Virus record (IMG/VR): IMGVR_UViG_3300042520_001558
Location: 1 to 64,000 of that record
DNA from: a virus
Length of the DNA: 64,000 nucleotides
Reading direction: 5' to 3' (one strand)
Positions 24,364-30,207 of this stretch are shown here, in pieces. The notes beneath the pieces are model-generated. The model did not search any database, had not been told where the DNA came from, and saw only the letters and a list, made by a program, of their open reading frames with translations. Both the position numbers and the translations under genes were made by a program. The number at the start of each line of letters is the position of its first letter. The first letter of the stretch is position 1.

Positions 24364-25836
24364 ATGAAATCTTTATCAATTGCTACTTCTTTAGTAGCAG
24401 CTTTATCTATTGCCTCCGCCAACCAATGTTATGCTTTAGAACTTTATGTTGATAAAGCAACTCAACAAATCTATGCTGAACCTGGTCCTAATCGTGAAAA
24501 GCTCGGTTCTTTCGAAAAAACTGAAGATGTATCTAAAGATGTTGCATCAATCAAACAAGACCTTGAACTAAAAGCTAATGAACTAAAAGCTCTTGAAGAA
24601 CATGTCGTTGCGACTCGTGAAGACAAAGCTAAGAATGATGAAAAGTGGTTCAACAAAATCAATATTAGGGGTTATACGCAAATGCGATATAATCAACCAC
24701 TCAATAGCAATCATCCAACAGATGATGATCCTAAAAACGGTGGAGAAGCGTCTGAAGTAAAGTCTCCAGGCGATAGTTCTATTGGAGATAATTCCAGCTT
24801 TTCTTTGAGACGTGCGCGTCTTGTCTTTTCTGGAGATATTACTGAATATGTCTCTATGTATCTTCAAACTGATTTTGCTTCATCAAATGGTGATTTACAT
24901 TTTGCTCAATTACGTGATGCTTATTTTGACTTGCATTTTGATAAAGCTCATGAATATCGAGTTCGCGCTGGTCAATCTAAAGTACCATTTGGTTGGGAAA
25001 ATCTACAATCATCTCAAAATCGTTTAGCACTTGACCGTGATGATGCATTGAATAGCGCAGTGCCAAGCGAACGTGATTTAGGATTATTTGCATATTGGAC
25101 TCCATCCGATGTTCAAGCTCTTTGGAAAGGGTTGAGTAAAAAAGGTTTGAAAACTTCTGGTGATTATGGTGTGTTAGGATTTGGTGTTTATAATGGCCAA
25201 GGAACAAATAAAGCAGAAGCTAATGACAATCTTCATATGGTATTACATTCAACCTATCCATTCAAGTTAGGTTTCATAGGTATGCCAGAGCAAGTTGTTG
25301 AGGTTGGTGTTGATGCTATGACTGGTCGTTATAACAAAAAGCCTGAAGAATACATGTATGAAGGCAAAAAGAAAACTCCAAAAGCAGATAAAGGTTCTAA
25401 AAATGACAATGCTGAAGATAGGGTAGCTGTTCATGCTGTATTATTTCCACAACCATTCGGATTACAAACTGAATGGACTTGGGGAGCAGGTTCAACGCTA
25501 AATCCTGAAACTAACACAATGGGCCGTGAAGGATTGAACGGTGGATATGTTCAAGCAATGTACAAGTTTGATAAATTGATTTTGCCTAATGACTCAATGA
25601 TGCCGTATATCAAATGGCAAACATATGAAGGTGCATGGAAAGCTGCTACTAATGCTCCAAAAGAAAGCGTCAATGAAATTGAAGCTGGTGTCGAATATCA
25701 ATTCAATAAAGCGGTTGAACTAACAGTTGCATACGCTCATATGGACAGAACCAACATAGCAAAAGCTACAAGTTCTGACTTCTTGAAGCAGGCTACTGGA
25801 GATATGATAAGAACTCAACTTCAAGTAAATTATTGA
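24364..25836 (+). CDS. Phosphate-selective porin (OprP/OprO-like), phage-encoded
   Basis: A 490-residue outer-membrane porin. A signal peptide (about 1-25, ending NQCYALELY) is followed by a charged coiled-coil region (~45-85), then the beta-barrel beginning INIRGYTQMRYN. Family landmarks include FSLRRARLVFSGDITEYVSM, FDLHFDKAHEYRVRAGQSKV, FGWENLQSSQNRLALDRDDA and a C-terminal aromatic (RTQLQVNY) needed for barrel insertion. It resembles OprP/OprO of Gram-negative bacteria, which take up phosphate or polyphosphate. It probably enters the host outer membrane during infection. Phosphate supply or exclusion of rival phages are possible roles; neither is shown. Confidence 0.88.
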   Translation: MKSLSIATSLVAALSIASANQCYALELYVDKATQQIYAEPGPNREKLGSFEKTEDVSKDVASIKQDLELKANELKALEEHVVATREDKAKNDEKWFNKINIRGYTQMRYNQPLNSNHPTDDDPKNGGEASEVKSPGDSSIGDNSSFSLRRARLVFSGDITEYVSMYLQTDFASSNGDLHFAQLRDAYFDLHFDKAHEYRVRAGQSKVPFGWENLQSSQNRLALDRDDALNSAVPSERDLGLFAYWTPSDVQALWKGLSKKGLKTSGDYGVLGFGVYNGQGTNKAEANDNLHMVLHSTYPFKLGFIGMPEQVVEVGVDAMTGRYNKKPEEYMYEGKKKTPKADKGSKNDNAEDRVAVHAVLFPQPFGLQTEWTWGAGSTLNPETNTMGREGLNGGYVQAMYKFDKLILPNDSMMPYIKWQTYEGAWKAATNAPKESVNEIEAGVEYQFNKAVELTVAYAHMDRTNIAKATSSDFLKQATGDMIRTQLQVNY

Positions 25837-25865
25837 TTTACATTTGCTACAGCCTGTGGTATAAT
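25837..25865 (+). promoter_or_regulatory. Promoter TTTACA-17-TATAAT with extended -10
   Basis: TTTACA 25837-25842 begins right after the porin stop; 17 bases later is TATAAT 25860-25865, preceded by CTGTGG. It would give a leader of about 150 bases before the gene at 26023. Confidence 0.65.
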
Positions 25866-26022
25866 TGTTCAAAGTTTAGGGAACTAGATTGATATTACGC
25901 GTAGGTGGCTCGGTCATTTATTGCTTTCATGTGGTTTGCTAGCAACTACTGTATCAATGACATCATATGTTATGATACGTTCCATCTAAACTTTCATAAT
26001 TCTAGAGAGGAGATATTACACG

Positions 26023-26544
26023 ATGCCACTAATCATTCAACACATTGACAAAATCGCTCGCGATAAAGGCCGTGATGTATTAATGCTTTACTTTACTCAC
26101 GTGTTATTAACGATTGAAAACGTCAAAAAATACAAGGAAGCTTACAGAAGACACTTTCAAAGGTACTATGGGTTTACTGATCAATATGGCAACAAACTTG
26201 GTCGGTCTTATTACTTTGAAGCTATTGAAGATTATCATGATAATCCTTCACGGCAAACTGTTATTGATTGGTTAGATGCCAATCATATCTATTGGTGCCC
26301 ATGTGGTGAAGTAGCATCTGAAAATGGATGGAACTCTTATGCTGGTCAAATCTACATTGATATTCCATTCGATGTCAACAATACACAATACCAAAAACTT
26401 GCTGAGTTTATTCAAGAAGACGAACATGGATTTAGTCAAAAGTTTGATATAGTTCAGTTTTGTTATTTGCCATTAGAAAAAGCAATGGAAAATGCTCATC
26501 ATGATGAACCTGGATTTTGGGAGCGTTGGGCAGAGAACTTTTGA
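26023..26544 (+). CDS. Unknown protein (173 aa)
   Basis: A 173-residue protein with AGAGAGGAG upstream. It is rich in Tyr, His and Asp, with a WCPCGE motif near residue 91 that could bind metal. The 150-base leader shows only a weak GTATCA...TGATAC inverted repeat. Not recognised. Confidence 0.68.
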   Translation: MPLIIQHIDKIARDKGRDVLMLYFTHVLLTIENVKKYKEAYRRHFQRYYGFTDQYGNKLGRSYYFEAIEDYHDNPSRQTVIDWLDANHIYWCPCGEVASENGWNSYAGQIYIDIPFDVNNTQYQKLAEFIQEDEHGFSQKFDIVQFCYLPLEKAMENAHHDEPGFWERWAENF

Positions 26545-26550
26545 TAAATA
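26543..26550 (+). promoter_or_regulatory. Late-type promoter box GATAAATA
   Basis: GATAAATA, one base off the T4 late consensus TATAAATA, 38 bases before the gene at 26588. It overlaps the end of the upstream gene. Confidence 0.4.
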
Positions 26551-26587
26551 GACATATTAGCCAACCCTCATTATTCAAAATTATAAT

Positions 26588-27076
26588 ATGTCTATACTAC
26601 AAGAACTTTTAGAAACCAGAGAACAAGAAGTGTTGCTCGAACGAGTTGACCATATGTTAGACGGTTTGAGAACTCATTTTTCAAATGAAAACAATTCAGA
26701 CCCTGTCAAAGTGTTTAGCTCGTCTGACTTAGAAGAAACTGCTTTTCAATTAGCAGGATTGAACTTCATCTTAGACCAGAAAAAAGACATAGGTAATAAG
26801 ATACCTGAATTTGGGGATTTCAATAAGCTTCATAAGTTTTTGAATGAGCTTGATGAACCACGTGAAAGAAAGTTGTTCAATGATAGAACACAAACTGCCG
26901 GTGAGTTCTTGACATTCATAGGTCATAAGTATGAGAGTTCTACAGGTAAAAGTTTGTTGAAGACTTTATCTGCATTGAAGAAACGCGAAGGTATTGCATC
27001 TAACAGTCATACCATTGCTTCATTTGTTGGTAAGCTTGAAAGAAAACTTGCGGATTTTATGAAATCTGTTAGGTAG
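26588..27076 (+). CDS. Unknown protein, paralogue of the 32969 product
   Basis: A 162-residue helical protein. The N-terminal half (EVLLERVDHMLDGL, TAFQLAGL, KLHKFLNELDEPRE, LFNDRTQTAGEFL) matches the 32969 product (LLVERVDKLLGHL, STQLAGL, FYKFLDQIDDPRQ, FNDKRSADDLLKYI). Both have late-type boxes upstream, so they may be virion proteins. Function unknown. Confidence 0.68.
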   Translation: MSILQELLETREQEVLLERVDHMLDGLRTHFSNENNSDPVKVFSSSDLEETAFQLAGLNFILDQKKDIGNKIPEFGDFNKLHKFLNELDEPRERKLFNDRTQTAGEFLTFIGHKYESSTGKSLLKTLSALKKREGIASNSHTIASFVGKLERKLADFMKSVR

Positions 27077-27091
27077 TTATCAAAACAATAG

Positions 27092-27120
27092 TTTACATTT
27101 GATGTAGACTGTGATATGAT
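27092..27120 (+). promoter_or_regulatory. Promoter TTTACA-17-TATGAT with extended -10
   Basis: TTTACA 27092-27097, 17 bases, TATGAT 27115-27120 preceded by CTGTGA. GTTATCA lies 20 bases upstream, as at other promoters here. It serves the gene at 27149 and possibly the tmRNA locus. Confidence 0.6.
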
Positions 27121-27148
27121 ATATCCATATTATAAAGAGGAGGTTCTT

Positions 27149-27499
27149 ATGTTGATAGTCAATAAAAGTGCATTGCTGCTTACAGAAAATGCAATAAAGT
27201 TATTTGTAAAGATTGATCCTTATGATGCATTTGAGGATTGGTGTTATGATAGTGGCGGAATTTACCAATTACCGTCACATGGGTCTAATTTTGCAAATAA
27301 GTTTGGTGTGAATATAAACGATATTCATCGAATGCATCGGTTTGATATTGCATATCAATTGAAGCGGTTTAGTGATTGGTTACTAAGATTTCAAGTTCCG
27401 TTTTTAGCATTGTTTGCAAAACAAATTTTGGTAGTTCAATCATTAGCAACTGAGTTCAAATATCGAAATGTAGATTTGAACGAAGATTTAGAGTTATAG
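27149..27499 (+). CDS. Unknown protein (116 aa)
   Basis: ATG 27149 follows AAAGAGGAGG at ideal distance; an upstream in-frame start at 27116 would lie inside the promoter. The protein is helical, with a hydrophobic patch FQVPFLALFAKQILVV near residue 82. It is followed by the hairpin ACTGACAT-A-ATGTCAGT (27504-27520). Not recognised. Confidence 0.6.
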   Translation: MLIVNKSALLLTENAIKLFVKIDPYDAFEDWCYDSGGIYQLPSHGSNFANKFGVNINDIHRMHRFDIAYQLKRFSDWLLRFQVPFLALFAKQILVVQSLATEFKYRNVDLNEDLEL

Positions 27500-27503
27500 G
27501 AAT

Positions 27504-27572
27504 TCACTGACATAATGTCAGTAAAGCATTGATTAGGAAAGGTATTGCGGACACGGGTTCAATTCCTGCCTC
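27504..27572 (+). ncRNA. ssrA: tmRNA 3'-domain fragment with canonical T-arm (displaced by the endonuclease insert)
   Basis: After a short hairpin, AAGCATTGATTAGG leads to GCGGACACGGGTTCAATTCC, closely matching the end of bacterial tmRNA, where GGACGCGGGTTCAACTCCCGCC sits before the acceptor strand (compared here from memory of E. coli ssrA). The T-loop is TTCAATT and the stem CGGG/CCTG. No acceptor strand follows; the sequence runs into the endonuclease leader. Joining this piece at GCC 27569-27571 to ACCTCCACCA at 28412 would restore a normal tmRNA end. Confidence 0.55.
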
Positions 27573-27594
27573 TTGACTATTTTGTACCCAAATC

Positions 27595-27602
27595 TATAAA
27601 TA
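27595..27602 (+). promoter_or_regulatory. Late promoter box TATAAATA before the endonuclease gene
   Basis: A perfect TATAAATA 34 bases before the GIY-YIG start. It sits in the loop of an 11-base inverted repeat, TATTTTGTACC with GGTACAAAATA, whose right arm reaches the start codon region. Late transcripts would begin inside the loop and escape the hairpin, a known T4 way to limit endonuclease translation to late times. Confidence 0.5.
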
Positions 27603-27635
27603 GATTAAGTTCTATTTTTAGATGGTACAAAATAA

Positions 27636-28370
27636 ATGAGAAAGCCAAAGAAATATCATTACATATACAAAACAACTAATATAATAAAAAATTATTTTTA
27701 TATAGGGATGCATTCTACTAATAATTTAGAAGATGGATATTTAGGTAGTGGAAAAAGAATAAGATATTCCATAAACAAATATGGAAAAGAAAATCACAAA
27801 ATAGAAATATTAGAATTTCTTCCTTCTCGAGAAGAATTAATAATAAGAGAGAAAGAAATAGTAAATGAAGAATTGTTAGCCAATTCTCAATGTATTAATT
27901 TATGCATTGGGGGTGAAGGTGGAAATGGAACTAGAAATTGGACCGAAGAAACTTATAAAAAAGTAAATAAAACTTCTTGGGGGAATTTATACTTGAATGG
28001 ATTTAATCCTGACAATTGGTCAAAATTATCTCCGGAAGAATATGAAGTTAGACGTCAAAAACACTCAAGTGCTGCATCCGGAGAAAAAAATGGAATGTTT
28101 GGTACAAATGTATTCATTGACCAGAATTATAAAGGAAGTATTCCAAATAGTAACATTTTAAATTCATGGAAATTTAAAAATGGGTATCAACCTGAAGGTT
28201 GGATTTTATTGAGTGAATGGCGAAATAACAAAAAGAATAAAAAAAATCAAGCGTATGGAAAACATTGGTATAATGACGGTACTAATAATTATTTTTTATT
28301 AGCTTCTGATGAAAAAACAAATTCATTGTTGAAGGGACGAATAGGAAAGCTTTTTAAGAATTCTGTTTGA
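27636..28370 (+). CDS. GIY-YIG homing endonuclease
   Basis: A 244-residue protein with YIYKTTN (9-15) and YIGMHS (22-27), the GIY-YIG signature with Tyr replacing Gly, followed by a conserved-type Arg in GKRIRYSINKYG and a Glu region. The C-terminal part has GEKNGMFG, as in NUMOD-type DNA-binding repeats. The gene is clearly richer in A+T than its neighbours. It cuts a homing site and spreads by repair. It lies between two parts of a tmRNA gene, its likely target. Confidence 0.88.
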   Translation: MRKPKKYHYIYKTTNIIKNYFYIGMHSTNNLEDGYLGSGKRIRYSINKYGKENHKIEILEFLPSREELIIREKEIVNEELLANSQCINLCIGGEGGNGTRNWTEETYKKVNKTSWGNLYLNGFNPDNWSKLSPEEYEVRRQKHSSAASGEKNGMFGTNVFIDQNYKGSIPNSNILNSWKFKNGYQPEGWILLSEWRNNKKNKKNQAYGKHWYNDGTNNYFLLASDEKTNSLLKGRIGKLFKNSV

Positions 28371-28582
28371 AGCCGATATAACGGTATGTGAGACGCGGTG
28401 TGGTGACCGCCACCTCCACCAAAAGAATTTTATCAAAATTAGAATTCTTTTTAATGGGGGTGCTTAATCCTTTCGATCATGTGCAAAAATATTAGGTTAG
28501 GAATCGACACGTGATAGTCGTAAAAAGACAAAAACAAGTATTTGTCAATGACGAAACTTATGCAGTTCGCGCAGTAGCGTAA
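28371..28582 (+). ncRNA. ssrA: Circularly permuted two-piece tmRNA (acceptor piece, spacer, coding piece with tag)
   Basis: The acceptor piece ends CACCTCC-A-CCA (28411-28421), preceded by a five-base T-stem GCGGT/ACCGC (28395-28399, 28406-28410). A spacer hairpin AAAAGAATT/AATTCTTTT (28421-28451) follows. The coding piece then starts GGGGGTG (28456-28462), which pairs fully with CACCTCC and gives the G3-U70 alanine identity pair. TTTCGATC and GTAAAAAG resemble conserved tmRNA 5' sequence. The tag frame (28547-28582) encodes NDETYAVRAVA then TAA, a typical ANDE-type tag; the resume codon may be GTC 28544. Helix 2 can form between 28371-28378 and 28490-28498. The T-loop GTGGTG is non-canonical. 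The 3' end of the coding piece is not determined. Confidence 0.75.
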
Positions 28583-28632
28583 GGACTGACGGGGTTTGAT
28601 TTAGCCCGGCTTATCAACTAACATCCGGTATG

Positions 28633-28651
28633 GGGAGCTATATGTTCCCCT
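28633..28651 (+). other. Hairpin after the tmRNA tag region
   Basis: GGGGA and TCCCC flank a nine-base loop, within a G/C-rich stretch unlike the surrounding DNA. It may belong to the coding piece 3' end or be a transcript-end hairpin; no U run follows. Confidence 0.4.
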
Positions 28652-28687
28652 ATCGTCATTTTAGAAATGAGAGGAGTATAATACTAT

Positions 28688-28939
28688 ATGAATCGATTTT
28701 TTAGTTTCTTTGAAAATAAAATGAGAACTAAAATTTACGATGATATCACTAACGATGATAATAATTGTTTTCCTGAACTTTGGTTTGAGGATTCAGATAT
28801 TGATTTTGACCTTGAAACTGATGAAATTTTGAAACAGCTTTTAGTTACCAATCAACTTGCATCAGCTCATGACTTAGAGCACATTTTTACTGACGACTTC
28901 TGGGAAATTGTAAATGAAGATATACAATTCAATAAGTAA
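28688..28939 (+). CDS. Unknown acidic protein (83 aa)
   Basis: An 83-residue protein after GAGAGGAG. Strongly acidic (IYDDITNDDNN, DSDIDFDLETDEI). It follows the tmRNA directly. Function unknown; DNA mimicry would be speculation. Confidence 0.6.
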   Translation: MNRFFSFFENKMRTKIYDDITNDDNNCFPELWFEDSDIDFDLETDEILKQLLVTNQLASAHDLEHIFTDDFWEIVNEDIQFNK

Positions 28940-28956
28940 AGATCATTGCGAGAGAA

Positions 28957-28964
28957 TATAAATA
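28957..28964 (+). promoter_or_regulatory. Late promoter box TATAAATA
   Basis: A perfect TATAAATA 33 bases before the ATG at 28997, serving the glycosyltransferase locus. Confidence 0.5.
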
Positions 28965-28996
28965 GCTATAGACTCTAACTACTCTCTAGCTCTTTT

Positions 28997-29154
28997 ATGT
29001 CAATATTCAGTTTCATTACCGATTTATTCAAATCACCGCCAAAACCAGTACCAACTAAAGTTCTCTGTTTGACAAACAGAGAACACTTCCACATTATGAC
29101 CAAGTTGGTCGTACTGTATCAACAGGACTCAAAAACTCTGCAGCTTTTGTTGTA
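28997..29154 (+). CDS. N-terminal fragment of a glycosyltransferase, in a different frame from the rest
   Basis: A 52-residue frame whose first part reads MSIFSFITDLFKSPPKP then TKVLCLTNREH, a plausible start of a GT-B enzyme. It then runs on without homology. The expected continuation (PHYDQVGRTVSTGLKNSAAF) is read one frame back from 29089. The switch lies at a perfect 12-base inverted repeat (29060-29084). Confidence 0.45.
29060..29084 (+). repeat. Perfect 12-bp inverted repeat at the frame break
   Basis: GTTCTCTGTTTG (29060-29071), one central A, CAAACAGAGAAC (29073-29084). As RNA it folds into a strong hairpin exactly where the two glycosyltransferase frames should join. Confidence 0.85.
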
Positions 29155-29157
29155 AGC

Positions 29158-30093
29158 ATGCTCAATACTCATTGCAGTGAAATTGCAACGGCAAAACTTG
29201 CAGAAGTTGTTGATAACAATTGCATTGACCGTGAAGTCACTCTGTTCAAGCCGGACATTGTTATCATTGAAGCTCTTTGGGTTGTACCTGATAAGTTTGA
29301 TGTCTTATGTCGAATACATCCAAAAGTCCAATGGATTATTCGTCTTCATTCAGATACACCATTTCTTGCAAACGAAGGTATAGCAATTGAATGGATTCGT
29401 CGTTATGCATTCCATCCAAAAGTTCGAATTGCTGCAAATAGCGAACGTATCTACGCTGAGCTTCAGCCTATCATCGGTAAGAACAATCTTGTCTTGCTTC
29501 CGAACTACTATCCGGTTCCTCTGACTATTCCACCTTTCAAAAAGCATTCTCCTAAAGGTGAAATCAACATTGGTTGCTTTGGAGCTATTAGACCAATGAA
29601 GAACCATCTTATTCAAGCTTTATCTGCAATTCGTTTTGCAGAAGAGAAAAAGCTAAAGTTGAACTTTCATATCAATGGCAATAGGACTGAAGAACGAGGA
29701 GACCCAGTACTCAAGAACATTCGTTCATTGTTCTACAATAGCAAACATGAATTGATTGAGCATCCTTGGAAAGACCATGAAGAGTTCCTAAAGAATGTAG
29801 AATTGATGGACATTAGCATGCAAGTAAGCTTGAGCGAGACATACAATATTGTAATCGCAGACTCAGTTGTTCATAACATTCCAGTTGTCGTATCGCCTGA
29901 AATCAAGTGGGTCAATTCATTGTTCCAAGCTTCTGCTACAAGTAGTTATGACATTGTCAAAACACTTCATAGAGCTTGGTCTGGACGTAAGCTACGACTT
30001 CAACAACTGAACTTATGGGGTCTAAACGAATACAATGAATGGGCCAAATGGCAATGGAAGACAATGATACGAAGTTCCAAAACTGATAGGTAG
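29158..30093 (+). CDS. Glycosyltransferase (GT-B fold), main frame
   Basis: A 311-residue frame from ATG 29158, though the same frame is open and homologous back to ~29086. Landmarks are VVDNNCIDREVTLFKPDIVI, IIEALWVVPDKFDVL, a middle INIGCFGAIRPMKNHLIQAL (start of the nucleotide-sugar domain) and SLSETYNIVIADSVVHNIPV (the E-x7-E-like donor-binding loop). It resembles a glycosyltransferase carried by several T4-like phages; acceptor unknown. Without the upstream residues the N-terminal domain lacks its first strand, so a functional product needs frameshifting or the gene is damaged. Confidence 0.75.
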   Translation: MLNTHCSEIATAKLAEVVDNNCIDREVTLFKPDIVIIEALWVVPDKFDVLCRIHPKVQWIIRLHSDTPFLANEGIAIEWIRRYAFHPKVRIAANSERIYAELQPIIGKNNLVLLPNYYPVPLTIPPFKKHSPKGEINIGCFGAIRPMKNHLIQALSAIRFAEEKKLKLNFHINGNRTEERGDPVLKNIRSLFYNSKHELIEHPWKDHEEFLKNVELMDISMQVSLSETYNIVIADSVVHNIPVVVSPEIKWVNSLFQASATSSYDIVKTLHRAWSGRKLRLQQLNLWGLNEYNEWAKWQWKTMIRSSKTDR

Positions 30094-30101
30094 TTATCAA
30101 T

Positions 30102-30142
30102 TTATCACATTGGACTATTTACATTCTAGTCCAATGTGATAA
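30102..30142 (+). repeat. Perfect 16-bp inverted repeat enclosing a promoter -35 element
   Basis: TTATCACATTGGACTA (30102-30117) and its exact complement (30127-30142) surround the nine-base loop TTTACATTC. The loop holds the -35 TTTACA and the right arm runs into the -10. It may be an operator, or an RNA hairpin ending the upstream transcript. Confidence 0.85.
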
Positions 30143-30145
30143 TAT
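30118..30145 (+). promoter_or_regulatory. Promoter TTTACA-16-TAATAT in an inverted repeat
   Basis: TTTACA 30118-30123 and TAATAT 30140-30145 (or GATAAT 30138-30143 with a short spacer), with TGTGA before the -10. It serves the secreted protease gene. Confidence 0.5.
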
Positions 30146-30207
30146 AGACCCGTACCAAAAAGAAAGTAATCAATCAGATGAAAATTCCTAAAGTGGAGAA
30201 TGATTAT

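Noticed and set aside
25889-25942. Possible leader peptide (TTG start, 17 codons) before the 26023 gene
   Set aside because: No ribosome site, no recognisable attenuator structure after it.
27573-28411. Group I intron carrying the GIY-YIG gene in the tmRNA
   Set aside because: I could not find the conserved core segments (P3-P7 type sequences) or a convincing guide sequence near the 5' junction, so I describe an insert without claiming a self-splicing intron.
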